Of a stretch of DNA of 64,000 nucleotides, positions 24,245-36,487 are shown in pieces; positions within the stretch are counted from its first letter, which is position 1, and every line of letters starts with the position of its first letter. Source of the stretch: Cryptomeria japonica (lineage: Eukaryota > Streptophyta > Pinopsida > Cupressales > Cupressaceae). The stretch covers positions 604,521,644-604,585,643 of the forward strand of contig NC_081415.1 of assembly GCF_030272615.1 (NCBI RefSeq), read 5' to 3'. The position numbers were made by a program, and so were the translations under genes. A model generated the notes under the pieces. The model made no database searches and had not been told where the DNA came from. It was given only the letters and a program-made list of their open reading frames with translations.

Positions 24245-27155
24245 ATGGGAAAGAACAAGCAAGGAATGATGGAACAATGAGAGGTTGAAAAGGAAAGACA
24301 AAGGCAGCGTATGAAGAAATTACATGACATAAGAAAAATGGGAGAAGAAGGTATGCCATCATCAACATCTCAACTAGATTTACCAAATGAACATAATGCA
24401 CCTAATGCAATTGAAGAAGAGACATTTGATTTAGCGTATGAACCTAATGCAATTGAAGAAGATACCATATTGAATAATCAATTAAATGATGAACATACAA
24501 CTTCTCAATTTGATGAATTGAATGTACATAATGCATCGATGTTAACACCTCCTAGAATCATTCATAGGAAACCAATGTATCTAATTGACATTGATGAGAA
24601 TATATTGAAGCCAATGCCTAATAAAATGAATGAACAAACTTGTAGGAGAATGGTTAAAATAATATGGAAAAACTATTTTGAAAACTTAAATCAAACTGCA
24701 AGATATCAATTAATTGTTCAAATGATTAAAAATTTGAATTTTAGAGAGACAATGAAAATTCTAGGCCTAAGATCATCTGAAAGTAACAGTGAAAGAACTA
24801 TTGTGAGAAATCTATTTGATGCAAATCAATTTATTAGTTCAAAAACACATACTAAAGATTCTAATGCTACTCGATGTGTCATTACATCAACCATAATGAG
24901 CAAGAAAATAAAAAAAGATCGTTTGATAAGAAAAACAAGTAAGTCATTAAACGTTAGTAGAACAACATTAAGTAAAGAATTAAAGAGGTGGGAAAAAATA
25001 GAGGAACCTAACAATAATTCGCTTTGGGCATTCTTGGGTAGATTACCATGCAAAGAAAAGGTTGTTGTTGATGCACTAAGAACATTAATTGAAAATTTTT
25101 AGCATGACAACACAAGATTTTCGCCCAACCAAAGAGATTTTGTTAGAAGGTGAATTGGGTCTACAAATCGTGAGCCACATGTGAAACACTATTTGGATAT
25201 GACTCAAACTAAATTTGATGAAAGATTCCTTCAAAAGTTTCCTCAAATAAGAATTTATCAAATATTTTTTGAAATGGAAAAACCTTTTTATATTAAGATT
25301 AATCATGTACGCACCACGTGTTGTTATAGGATGCATATTGAATTTTCCATGCACTATGATATTTTTCATCATATTTGTTCTACTTTGCAGTCTAACGATG
25401 TTTTGTAGGAATGCAATATACAAGAACCTCCTAAGTCGATAAGAGAATTTATTTCAAGTGTGCTATGTAATAGACATGATGGTTGCATTTATTATAAGAT
25501 GCCTTGTTTCGAAGGTTCTTGTGCTATATGTGGTGGTTTGCAACGTTTACCAAGATGCATACATTTGGAGAGCAACATATTAAATTGGTACAAAACTAGT
25601 TTCTTTTGGAAAATACAAGACAGTCACATATGGAGTTAAAGATGGAAAAGATTTGAAGAGATGTGAGCTAGTGAAAAATGATATATGTGTAGCTAAATTT
25701 ATGAAAATGTTTCAAGAGAAACTAGTTTATGAGTACATAATACATACACATAGAGCTCGATGGTTAGATGAGAAATTCAAGTTATGTAAGGACACATTTC
25801 CTCTTGGTACCATTGTCTCTATCATTGATTTCTCTGAAAATTATACACTACAAGCTCAAAATGAAGTGAAATCTCTGTATTATCACTCTACACAAGTTTC
25901 TATTTTTGTACACATAGCATTCATGCATGCAGATGATAGCATAGAGGAGGATAGAAAGGTTGTAAGAGAGTATCACTTCTACATAAGTGATGATCATAGT
26001 CATTCATCGGATTTTGTACAAGGTTGCTTTAAATTTTTCTATGATAGTTTAAGGGAAAGGAGCATATGATACAACCGACACTTAATATGGTTAGATAATT
26101 GCACCACCCAATTCAAGAATGCAAGGATGTTTTATTGGCAGACAAGGATGCATATGACAAGCGATGTACAACATTTTTGGAATTTCACTCAAGCTGGACA
26201 TGGTAAGGGAGAGCACGATGGTGTAGGAGCATGTGTGAAAAGACCCCTAGGTAGAGAAGAATTTAAGTACAAAGATGGTGCTGAGTTGATAGATGCAGAA
26301 ATAATTGTGTGATGGTGTAAGTCTACAATGGGTCCAGGTAATTCAAGAACATCAATGGTTCAGAGTTGATCACTAAATCTAACATTGAAAACTATCTAGA
26401 TTGTTGTACAGTTGCAGGATCGAGTGACATGCACTCATTTATGAGTTCAAATTCAAGTTCATTGGTAATTTATACGAGACAGGTGGTATGTTTTTGCTCT
26501 TCATGCATGTATTGTTTGTGGGAAGAATGTGAATCACAAGAGTGGGTTGACAAATGGTCTTGTACACCATTGTTTCCCATTGATTCATATCAAATTCCCA
26601 AAGCACTACAATTGAGCCAGATGGAGACATCAATGGATTTGACCACATATCCGACCTAGTGGATTCAAGTGATTTTTTGAGTTAATTGTTTTGCAAGTAT
26701 TCTTTTTGGTTCATTTTTTTGTACATCATACTTTATTTTTGGTATTAATTAACAGTTTATAAAACGCAGGTCATGTGTATGTAGTTATTGTAGAAGAGAA
26801 CAATGAAGAAGGAACAAATTACTACTTGTGTCATTGTGCTGAGCCAAAAAGAAAATTGACAACCACAATCATTGACGGAGAGGGTATTGAGTACCCAATA
26901 GGGTCTATTGTCGTGATAGGAACATGGCTTCAGAGATACCCTATCAAGAATTCTGATGTTTGGTTGTTCGAGGACTTTGAAACACATAGACATATTATTC
27001 ATTTCTCTAACCTTGTTGTTGCAACAAATACTTATTTGATGAAGTATCATGGTAGACCTCATAACAAGATTTTATGGAAAGTTCGTGAATCTGACCATGA
27101 GGCAATACTTGACACAATACGGGTTAGAGCCAATCCTGAAGGCTCACTTGATTGA
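24245..27155 (+). pseudogene. DDE-like transposase of the DNA transposon (decayed)
   Basis: From ATG 24245 the frame has an acidic Asn-rich N-terminus and a helical region with a probable helix-turn-helix ('KTSKSLNVSRTTLSKELKRW', residues ~220-245). Next come 'KHYLDMTQTKFDERFLQKFP' and a Cys-containing 'KPFYIKINHVRTTCCYRMH'. After a frameshift between 25410 and 25650 there is a catalytic-type core: 'IIDFSENYTLQAQNEV' (first Asp), 'HFYISDDHSH', 'IWLDNCTTQFKN' (second Asp, 26094) and 'GHGKGEHDGVGACVKR'. An intron probably ends at 26769 (acgcag/GTC), followed by a last exon of about 126 codons ending TGA 27155. Stops at 24278, 25103, 25409 and 26069 disable it. The motif order resembles an animal 'DFAENY...SDG..QFKN...HGKG..DG.GG.VKR' transposase group known to me from memory only. 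Confidence 0.75.
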
Positions 27156-27219
27156 TTCTATGGTTCAGAGTAGAATGATTTTGAGAATTTGGTATAAATC
27201 ATCGACAAATTGTTCTATA

Positions 27220-27485
27220 TTCATTTTTTGTATATATAAATGCCATTGAGCTGATTTTTACATGTTTAGGGGCATAATTTTGTATATTTAAATGGCAGTG
27301 AGTTGATTTGTACATATGTACATGCCAAATTTTGTATATTAAAATGGCAATAAGTTGAATCATACATATTGTAATGCCAAATTTTGTATAAAAGCCTATG
27401 AGATGATTTGTAAGACATTTTTTTGTATAATCAAATAGCCAAGAGTTGATTTGACCATATTTAGAGGCAAATTTTTGAATAATAT
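27220..27485. repeat. Short tandem repeats (~52 bp) after the transposase
   Basis: Four to five imperfect copies of a unit containing 'ttttgtatat', 'aatggca..gagttgatttgta' and 'catgccaaa'. They lie directly downstream of the transposase stop, probably in its 3' untranslated region. The spacer 27486-27710 is non-coding and ends with four 'ttgtcaaaaaa' repeats. Confidence 0.65.
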
Positions 27486-27710
27486 GTGACAATGTTTTAT
27501 GACTATTTTGTGTGTCAATGTTTTGTGACTATGTTTTTAGTATATGTGATGTGCCCCTGGTTAATCATGAGCATTCTTGATTCTTATATAATCATGGAGA
27601 ATTATTTATCAATATTGGGTCATAGGGGTCATAGATTGAGACTAGATACAATTTGAGCAAAAATTGTCATTGTCAAAAAAATTGTCAAAAAAGTTGTCAA
27701 AAAAACTTCT

Positions 27711-29272
27711 ACATTGCGTTAGTAGGGTATAACTCTTGACATTCTACCACTTTGGGATGCATGATAGGGCCATGCCTAGCATAAAACTACCCACCCGGAT
27801 GTGCTCATGACGTTGGTTTGTGCACATGATGAACCGAATCAATTCTAGCCAATCCTACAACTTTGCATTGTATGCAACTGACAGTTTTTGGAGCAGGTGA
27901 AAAAATGCTACCAATTGAAAATGGCTCCAAGTCATCAAAAAATGAGATAGGCCATTGTAGAGGAGCCTCACATGACCCCACAAGTTTAAACAGATTGACC
28001 ATATGTGTCCTGGATTTGAAGAAATAGTCTGTCAAATTTTGATAATTTTTTGGACTCAGGGCACTTGAGAGATCACCCTAGTACGGTATGACTCTCAATG
28101 TTATGGCACTTTGGGATACACAAGAGGAGCATGCATAGTGTAAAATTTCCCATCCGAATGCACTCGTCACGTCGGATTGTGCACACAGCGGACCAAATCA
28201 ATTCTAGCCAATCCTGCAACTTTGCATTGCATGCAATTGACAGTTTTTGCAACGGGGGAAAAAATGCTACCAATTGAAAATGGCTCCAATTCATCAAAAA
28301 CCAAGATAGGCCATTGTATAGGAGCCTCATGCAGCACCATAGGTTCAAACAGACTAACCATATGTGTTGTGGATTGGAAGAAATAGTCCATCAATTTTTG
28401 ATAATTTTTTGGACTCATGGCACTTGAGAGATTGCCCCGATATGATATGACTCTCGATGTTCCAATGCTTTGGGAAGCATGATAGGGGCATGCCTAGTGT
28501 AAAGTTTCCCACCCAGATGTTCTTGTGATGTCGGTTTGTGCACATGATGAACCAAATCAATTCTAGCCAACCTTGCAACTTTGCATTGCATGCAACTGAT
28601 GGTTTTTGCAGCAAGCGAAAAATGCTACCAATTGAAAATGGCTCCAAGTCATCAAAAACCAAGATAGGCCATTGTAGAGGAGCCTCATTCTACCTTATGG
28701 GTTCAAACAAATCGACCATATGTGTCTTGGATTTGAAGAAACAGTCTGCCAAATTTTGACAATTTTTTGGACTCAGGGCACTTGAGAGATCGCGCGGGTA
28801 CGGTATGACTTGATGTTATGGCGCTTTGGGATGCACGATAAGGGCATGCATAGTGTAAAACTACCCACGTTGACATGCTTGTGATGTTGATTTGTACACA
28901 CGACCAACCAAATCAATTATAGCCAATCCTACAACTTTGCATTGCATGCAACTGACAGTTTTTGCAACATACAAAAAAATGCTACCAACTGAAAATGGCT
29001 CCGAGTCGTCAAAAATCGAGATAGGCCATTGTAGAGGAGACTCATGCGACCCCATGGGTTCAAAAAAATTAACTATATGTGTCTTGGATTTGAAGAAATA
29101 GTTCGTGAAATTTTGACAATTTTTTGGACTCAAGGCACTTGAGAGATCGCACCTGTATGGTATGACTCTCGATGTTCTGGTGCTTTGGGATGCACAATAG
29201 GCGCATGCCTAGCATAAACCTACCCACCCGGATGCACTTGCAATGTCAATTTGTGCACACAACGAACAAAAT
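27711..29272. repeat. 359-bp tandem repeat, four full units plus partial ends
   Basis: Unit starts, marked by 'ctaccca' or 'tttccca', fall at 27787, 28146, 28505, 28861 and 29220, giving periods of 359, 359, 356 and 359. Each unit holds 'attctagccaatcctgcaac', 'actttgcattgcatgcaact' and 'aaatgctaccaattgaaaat'. Copies are about 85-90% alike. Open frames of 60-100 codons recur in both strands of each unit and are repeat shadows. The array separates the two convergent transposon genes. Confidence 0.93.
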
Positions 29273-29811
29273 TTGACCATTGAGAACGTGAGGGTGCTCT
29301 TGCACCAAACACATATTGTTGTTTATATTCATATTGTCAATTTTTGTTGTTTATATTCATATTGTTGATTGTGTATGCAAATATTCATTTAAATTTATAA
29401 AAGGGCAGCCACCAAATACAATAAATACATAATAATAAACTGAATACAAGAAGTTTTTTAGGGTTAATTCAACATTTGAGAAATTTTATCAAATCGTATT
29501 CCACGATTGCAATGTTTTAGATCATATATTTTTGTTGTTTATATTCATATTGTTGATTACATAGACAAATGATCAATTAAATTTATAAAAGGACAACCAC
29601 AAAATACAACGAATACAAAATAATGAACTCAGTACACATTTATTGGATCGAATAATGATATTTATATATATATAAAAAGGTATGTCTGCCAAGTCAGTAC
29701 AAGTATTACAAAAATGTGGCATATGCCATGTCCAAATCGATATACAATAAAAATTTAGAATATATCTACATGTATTGGTCATTCTATGACCAAAACTAAC
29801 ACTATATGATC
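29273..29811. repeat. Spacer with a ~192-bp duplicated block
   Basis: 'Ttttgttgtttatattcata' starts at about 29336 and again at about 29528. Both are followed by 'ttgttgatt' and 'aatttataaaag', then 'ggcagccacc' or 'ggacaaccac'. The stretch is the downstream side of the minus-strand gene that ends at 29812 and is otherwise non-coding. Confidence 0.7.
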
Positions 29812-31519
29812 CTAAACTTGTGGTGGATCATCAAAATCAAGCATCTTCGATGCAGTACGCGACTCTGTAGATGGCAAGAAAACCACAATTCAAAAGCCAA
29901 GTTAGAATTCTTTTGTAGAAAATAGTTCACAATTAACAACATAACTATGCATTTAACTATAATTCCTTTACAATTGAAATGTAGATTACCTCGTCGACTG
30001 ATCTAAAAGCTAATGTCTTCGCTCTCCTCTCCTTGTTACTCTTAGGAGTTTTATTGAAGACATACTTAAATGGATCCACGTTATGGCCGTACTGAGAAGG
30101 GGTCTATTGTAGATTAAATGTATAATTAATACAATTTACTAACATAAGTATATCAAAAACACTTAAAATCTATAATATAGAGAACAATTATGTACCTATG
30201 CCTGAGATGCTTCTCCAATGGACTGAGGATGGCTCACCATCAATGGAGAAAATGCTGCTATTACCTATACAAAAAATGTTCAAAGATTAAATACAATTAA
30301 TATAATGATAAGTATTGTAGGTTAAAAACAATTAATTTTACATATCAAATAAAAGTGTACCAGATCCTGAGATGCTTCTCTAGTGCATGGAGGAGGGTTC
30401 ACCATTGATGAAATAGGTATGGATATTTCCTATATGAAAAAATTTTAAGATTATAATACATCGCAAGTTCACATGTACGCGTGCATATAATCATGAAATC
30501 AAGAAAATAAAGTAGAGATACATACCTTTTCCCTCTATTGATCCATGGGCAAATCATGTGCATTCAACAAATCCACATAGCTCAATGGTTGTTGTACTTG
30601 TAAAATTGACAAAAAACACTAATCAATCTACAAACCCCAACTAATACTTAATTTCAACATTTTCAAAGAATTGTACGGCTAAAAATGTGTTCAATTACCT
30701 TCTTCCTACATTTTGGCATCTTTGAGAAATTCTTTTTCTTAGGATGAGCCCTAGACATGGAGGGGGTACCCTAAAAAAATAAAATTAACATGGGATATTA
30801 GTACAGATAATAAATTAAACATAATTTTAAAAAAATAAAATGAAATGACTTCCATATTCCATCAAAACAATACATAAAAAGGGTTGTACAAAATATGATA
30901 CCATATAGCCTTGTAGGCCAAAATTGATCGCTGAGAGTGTGATGTCATCAATCTGGGACATTTGGTCCCCTATCAACACCTACAAACCAGAAACTAGACC
31001 AAGCATTAAAGATAGTTAGTATATCTTGTATTTTTTTGAACTCAAAGTCTACTATTCTATTTTAACATGTTACAAAATTTATACCACAGGCATTGAAGTT
31101 GTAGCTATAGTAACTGGGGGAGGAGTATGGGATACCATTGCTGCATCCTGAAATGCATATTATTTGTCTCAATTTAAATTGATGTATCAATGAAAATTCA
31201 TTTATGTACAAATGAAAATTCATTTATGTACAAATTTAAAGTGATTGATAAATAAAATGCTATGAATTCAAATCAACACACCTGTGTCTGTTGCTCATGG
31301 GAAAACACCATGTCCATCAACTCATCTATCAGTGCAAAATCCTCAGTCATGTGGGCCTAACATCTACCCCACAAATCATGCACAGATAAGATGTGGATCC
31401 ATCTGTACCAGCTGCATCATCTATCCCCGAGCATATCCCCAAGCAACTGACACACATATGCTAGATGGGCTCTCTGTCGCCAACTAGAGCAACTAATGGC
31501 TCATCATCCAATAAAATAG

Positions 31520-32631
31520 TGTTGGCATTTTGATCATGTTGTGATTCTCATTGATGGACACACCTTTTGATGTATGAGTTATGCTCAATCGGTAATTGTT
31601 CCAACCGGTATTATGTATTATAGTCTTTAGATTATTAGTGTTTTGCAGAAGATGTTTACCAGTCACAAATTGATTGAAAACCTCAAGTGGTATGGAGAGC
31701 CCAAGAGGTATGAAGATCTCAAGTGGTATGAAGGAACAAAGCAGTAGTTAACATTTTCTAGTCTTCATTTTTGACAACTGGTAATCGGTATATTGTATGA
31801 ACTGGTATTACTCTGTGATGAGTTACCAACCGGTATTTCTGTGATGAGTTATCATCCATCGACACTTTGGCAGTGATTTTGAGTCGTATTACCAAATGTG
31901 TCTAGATGCACTGAACCTAGGAGCTTGTAGTTTAATCCTATTGGACCGACATGAAATTAGTTTCCTTTATAAGGACATCATGTCTAGGGTTTGTATGTAT
32001 GAGAGATGTATGAAAAGGTTATGTGCGATGTTTGCAAAGAAGATTAGGTCTATGTGAAGAGTTAGAGTGTGGAGATATTGAAGACTGAAGTAATGGTGAA
32101 ACACATTAACAATGAGCTATCAAGGATCTGATTAAGCAGACTATGCTATTAGCTAGATCACTCACTTGTTGATTACTCACATCTTCGACAAGTGTGAAAC
32201 CCTTAACCGGGTAGGCCCAGAAAAGCCTTTGTAAATCCTCTAACAAGTTGGTTCAAAACCATGGATCTAAAATCCTCTCACAAGGTAGTCTTTAATAGGA
32301 CTTATCTCCTAACAGAGATCTAGATTCCTAACAGGATCCACTCTACTGATGAACATTGTATGAGCTTAACCAATCTGGTTTCTATTCTGCAGATAGTTAC
32401 TTGTGAGTTTTTGCTCACTGTGGTTTTTCCCATTTGGGTTTCCACGTCAAAATATATTGTGTTATGGTGATTGTGCTTTTGTGGGTGAATGCTTTATTTT
32501 CTATTTGGTTTGCATTTATCTTAACCATTTTATTAGTGAATCTATTATACTGGTTATCTGCTAAATTGTTTAAGAGTTTGAGTTCAATATTTTTTGGTAT
32601 ACTAATTCACCCCCCCTCTTAGTATTCATCA
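31520..32631 (+). repeat. NA-2 5' LTR
   Basis: 1,112 bp, TGTTGGCATTTTGATC...AGTATTCATCA. It contains 'tttcctttataaggacatca', a likely TATA region (31970) for the element transcript, and 'gtggtttttcccatttgggt' near the end. Confidence 0.95.
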
Positions 32632-32646
32632 ATTGGTATCAAAGCC
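32632..32646 (+). other. NA-2 primer-binding site
   Basis: ATTGGTATCAAAGCC follows the LTR end directly. It is the initiator-Met tRNA type with one change. Confidence 0.9.
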
Positions 32647-32681
32647 AACCTTTCTATAAGTTTAACCACTTGAAAGGAGAT

Positions 32682-34124
32682 ATGGGGGAATACGTTGTGA
32701 GGGAACTTACTCATCGTCTCACTCAGACTGAGAGAGCCTATGATGAACTCAAAGACAAGTATAAAGCCTCTTTGGACAAGAGAAGAGAGCATGCTGAGAA
32801 ACTAATGGAACTTATTGAAAATATCTCTTCTGATGAAGCTGACATGGATGCCCTAGTTGAAGAAGTTGAAAAACTGAATGAATCTAAAGCCAACCTGAGA
32901 AAGGAGTTGGAAGGACTGACTATCAGAATGTGTCAAGAGCTTGAGAACCAAAGGAAAGTTGAAGATATGGTAAAAGACAAAGATCATGAGATCTCCAAGC
33001 TGAAGCAAGAAATCAGTGCCCTTACCACTCATCTCCAAGAGAGTAAAGTGGAAAAAGAAGAAATGCAAGGTGAACTAAACATGGCTATTTATGAGAATGC
33101 AACCTTGAAGGAATCCAATGCTTCTATTTCCAAGGAACTTACTGAGTCAAAGGAGATACCTACCAAATTCAATCAGAGTACTGCTAAGCTAGAGCAAAAG
33201 CTAAAATCAGAAAAAGTGGTAAAGAATACCACTGGACTTGGTTTCTTTGGGTATGAGGAAGGTGAAACCTCTGAAACAAAAGCTGAAGCATCAAAGAGGC
33301 AACAACCATCCAAGGATAAAGGTAAGCAAAATTTTAAACCTGTTTGCTTCAATTGTCTAAAGGAAGGACATATTGCTTATGTGTGTAGAAGCAAGGCCTA
33401 CACTAATTTTCCTTATTTTCTAAACAATAAGCCTAGATCCAATAGATTCAATGGAAACTGCTATGCATGCAACAAGTATGGGCATAGAGCATTTGAATGC
33501 TGGTTTTTTTTGCACAACACTAGGAGATACCCTCCAAGGACTCAAGGACTTATCCCGGAATCCTTTGTGAACCGTAATCCCAGCCGGTATAATACCTATG
33601 ACCATCAGTTAGGTGGCTATCAAGCGGAAACTGGTTGGAGAGTAGCCTATTTGATCTATCATGGTAGTGGTCACACTACTGCAACATGCAGAAGGAAGAA
33701 TGGTAGTTTGAATAATGGACCATGGAGATCACCTGGAATGGTATGCTATCATTGCAACAAACCAAGACACACTGCTAGAACATGCAGAATGAGAAAGAAC
33801 CTATCAGATGATATACTGATCACTCCGGAAGGGAAGATTGATGTCAAAACCGTTCAAGCAGGAATGAATAAAACTTGGAAAAAGATACCTGAAGAAGTGT
33901 CACAGGATGAACCAGTTTCTACACCTAGTGTGGAAATCTCTGAACTAGCAAACCGAGCTTCAGAAAAGCTTAGGGGGGGCATATCAGTGAAGTATTTGAA
34001 CCCCCGATTTATATTGGTAAAGACCTTAACCGGTATATGTTACTTGTCAATAAGCAGAAGACTTGAAGTGGTAAAAGGCAAAATTAGGGTTTGTACCCTA
34101 ACGAAGATGCATTTATTATGGTAG
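32682..34124 (+). CDS. NA-2 ORF1, gag-like coiled-coil protein with CCHC knuckles (intact frame)
   Basis: An uninterrupted frame of 480 codons from the ATG at 32682; an in-frame TTG lies 12 bases upstream. Residues ~10-190 form a charged coiled coil ('YDELKDKYKASLDKRREHAE', 'EKLNESKANLRKELEGL'). A motif 'TGLGFFGYEEGETSET' follows, then knuckles 'CFNCLKEGHIAYVC' and 'CYACNKYGHRAFEC', a third with the first Cys pair degraded ('YLIYHGSGHTTATC'), and 'CYHCNKPRHTARTC'. Relatives bind element RNA and build the particle; that role is inferred. Order and spacing match NA-1 ORF1 although the sequences are strongly diverged. The last ~60 codons look unconstrained, so the true C-terminus may be earlier. 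Confidence 0.8.
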   Translation: MGEYVVRELTHRLTQTERAYDELKDKYKASLDKRREHAEKLMELIENISSDEADMDALVEEVEKLNESKANLRKELEGLTIRMCQELENQRKVEDMVKDKDHEISKLKQEISALTTHLQESKVEKEEMQGELNMAIYENATLKESNASISKELTESKEIPTKFNQSTAKLEQKLKSEKVVKNTTGLGFFGYEEGETSETKAEASKRQQPSKDKGKQNFKPVCFNCLKEGHIAYVCRSKAYTNFPYFLNNKPRSNRFNGNCYACNKYGHRAFECWFFLHNTRRYPPRTQGLIPESFVNRNPSRYNTYDHQLGGYQAETGWRVAYLIYHGSGHTTATCRRKNGSLNNGPWRSPGMVCYHCNKPRHTARTCRMRKNLSDDILITPEGKIDVKTVQAGMNKTWKKIPEEVSQDEPVSTPSVEISELANRASEKLRGGISVKYLNPRFILVKTLTGICYLSISRRLEVVKGKIRVCTLTKMHLLW

Positions 34125-34352
34125 GTGAAAGACTATTTAAAAGGGATTTTTGTCATCATTTTCACTTATCTATTTTTGAGAAAAGAATTTTCAAGAGTAG
34201 AGCGATAAAGAGTGATTCATCTAGTGATTCAAAGTGAATTCAAAATTCTGGCAGAGCAATCTAGCAGATTTTCAATCTATCGGTGAAGAACACTAAGCAA
34301 TGTTCCAAGCAACCAATGTAGTGTATTGTGAGCAACATTGGCAAATCCTAAA
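34125..34352 (+). other. NA-2 spacer between ORF1 and the Gypsy insertion
   Basis: Non-coding. The last five bases, CTAAA, are the target duplication of the Gypsy; the other copy is 43277-43281. Confidence 0.7.
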
Positions 34353-36465
34353 TGATAGTGAGATTGCTAGGTAAGTGCTCAAAAAGGATGTTTAAGTCTA
34401 AAGGTTCAATTTTTTTCCCAAAGACTTACTTGTGGCTCTTGTATATGTTTGCAAATCATTCTTGAGGTCTTCATGCTAGCAACTCATACATCACTTTCCT
34501 AGCAAACTCCCCTTTGACTGGGCTCATTCCCATACTCATCCCCTATTGGTTATGCCAAACCACTCCAATGCTTCCAACACACTCCTCTATCCCTATTTGG
34601 CATGATTATAACTATTCTCTATTCTCACAAGCACCTCCAGCTAGTTTAGGGGACTAGATGAAGGTTTTGTTCAAAAAGCTTGCTTTCATTCTCTTGTTTT
34701 GGCCTCTTAATTTCACTTGCTCAAACCAACTCCTTAGGTCTCACAACTAAAAATGCTTCAGAAGGGTTTCATGGAGGTTTCTCAAATTTTATTCTCTATC
34801 TTGGACTATCATCCAAAGATCTCTCCAAGCTGCATGAGTTCAAGGTGATCGGGTTCTTAAAAAGTGTGTGTTATGTAGTCAAAAGGGCTACTAGCCCGTG
34901 GAGGCCTAATTGGCCTAGTTTTCCTCACCCTGCCCAATGATGGGCCCCTCCTCCAACAAACTTGATTTGGATGGTGTTTAGAGGTATATGCTAATGCATT
35001 TTCATGGTTTAGGCCTCTTCTATTGAAAAATGAGGACTGTCCACTATTTGTGGCACTTTTGTAGTGTTTGGTAGGGTTTAGAACCAATCACTTTGGAAAG
35101 TCATTGAAACTCTATTAACCAAGCTTCCAAACTGAAGTATAACTTCTACCATATCATGTAGGGCCTCTCTTTACTACTGTCTTGCAGGCATTAGTCCAAA
35201 CGCATGATGCACAAACTGAAAATCTAAAACATGTAAGTGACTACCACAAAAAACCCAGACAGCTTCCTCACTGTTTAAGCTAAATTCCAAGGTGTTAGAA
35301 GTTCTTTTGAAACTCTCCCATGGCATTAATGAACCTCCAAACACTTATGAGGCTCTTATAGCAATATTGAGGTGTGTTTACAAAGCCTGCTTAGGATCTT
35401 GAAGTATCTTTTTGCACATACTGTCATTAAAAAAACTATGAATTCATGTCTTGCAATAAAACTGAGAATTTTTAATAAGAAGTACCCTTCTTTGACAAAC
35501 CAAGGTGACTCACAATACCCTTGGAAACATATTCAGATCTCTAACTCACAAATTTGTTCACTCCAATTGTTCTTGGCTGCATATTTTGAGTTCTTGCTCA
35601 TTATACTAGCCCAGTAATCAATACTTGCCTAGTTTTCACTCAAATCCATCCTCCAAGCATAGTTCTGACTCAAAAAGGAATATATACACAATGTAGATGC
35701 ATAAACCAACTTGACCCAATCCATTTTGTGGGATCCTCAAACCCTTCACAGGACAGTGAGCACATAGAATGAAAGATATTTTTATTTCTCCAACTTGTAA
35801 AAAGAAAAATAGTACAATAATCACTTGAATAGCATTAGGAACCCAATATTTACACTTCCCAAAAGGTAGAGTATGGACAATCAGTGCTACAATACAGACT
35901 GTTACTCCGAGGAAGGAAAAAAAGTGATAAAAACCAAAACTTCATGATTTCTATTAAGATTCTCTTGTTTATACAATCACCAACCTTGTTCAAGAAAAAG
36001 GGAGCTATTTTTATATTCCATCAAATTAGTTATCAATCCCAGTATGGATATGAGGCTTCCACAGCTTCATTTTGCAAGAAAAATTAAAAAAATGACAATT
36101 TTGACAATTTTTACAAGCCTAAATGACAACATTTCTTGCTCCACAAGACATTTTTGACAACCTAACCTCATAAACTCATCTAAACACATTATAAATTCTT
36201 AAAACCAATTAATAAACATGTTTCAATGCTTTGGAAAGCATTTGGAGACCTTTAAGGCAATTTTGCACATTTTTGCCAAAAATTGTCAACTCAAAGCTTG
36301 AAAGGCAAAACTTGACCTCTTGAGCCCAAAATAAGATCAAAACCACTAGAAAAGACACATAAAAACCTAATACAACATTATAAACCTAACACAAGACATT
36401 ACAAACATGAAAATCATAAAATAATCAAAAAGGGGAGCTTTACTCAACTAGGTGCTCCTGCACCA
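34353..36465 (-). repeat. Gypsy 3' LTR
   Basis: 2,113 bp. On the minus strand it begins TGGTGCAGGAGCACC and ends GCAATCTCACTATCA. It matches 41124-43276 with many substitutions and indels. The ORFs at 34680-34940 and 35884-36087 have counterparts in the other LTR and are not genes. Confidence 0.93.
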
Positions 36466-36480
36466 TACTCCCCCAAAAAC
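36466..36480 (-). other. Gypsy polypurine tract
   Basis: The minus strand reads GTTTTTGGGGGAGTA immediately before the 3' LTR start. Confidence 0.85.
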
Positions 36481-36487
36481 AAAGAAG

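Noticed and set aside
27805-29133. Recurrent 69-102-codon frames in the 359-bp array
   Set aside because: The same peptide recurs once per repeat unit on both strands, as expected from a tandem repeat with few stops; no start context or domain.
34680-34940. 86-codon frame, repeated at 41451-41711
   Set aside because: It lies inside both Gypsy LTRs and its repetition is explained by the LTR pair.
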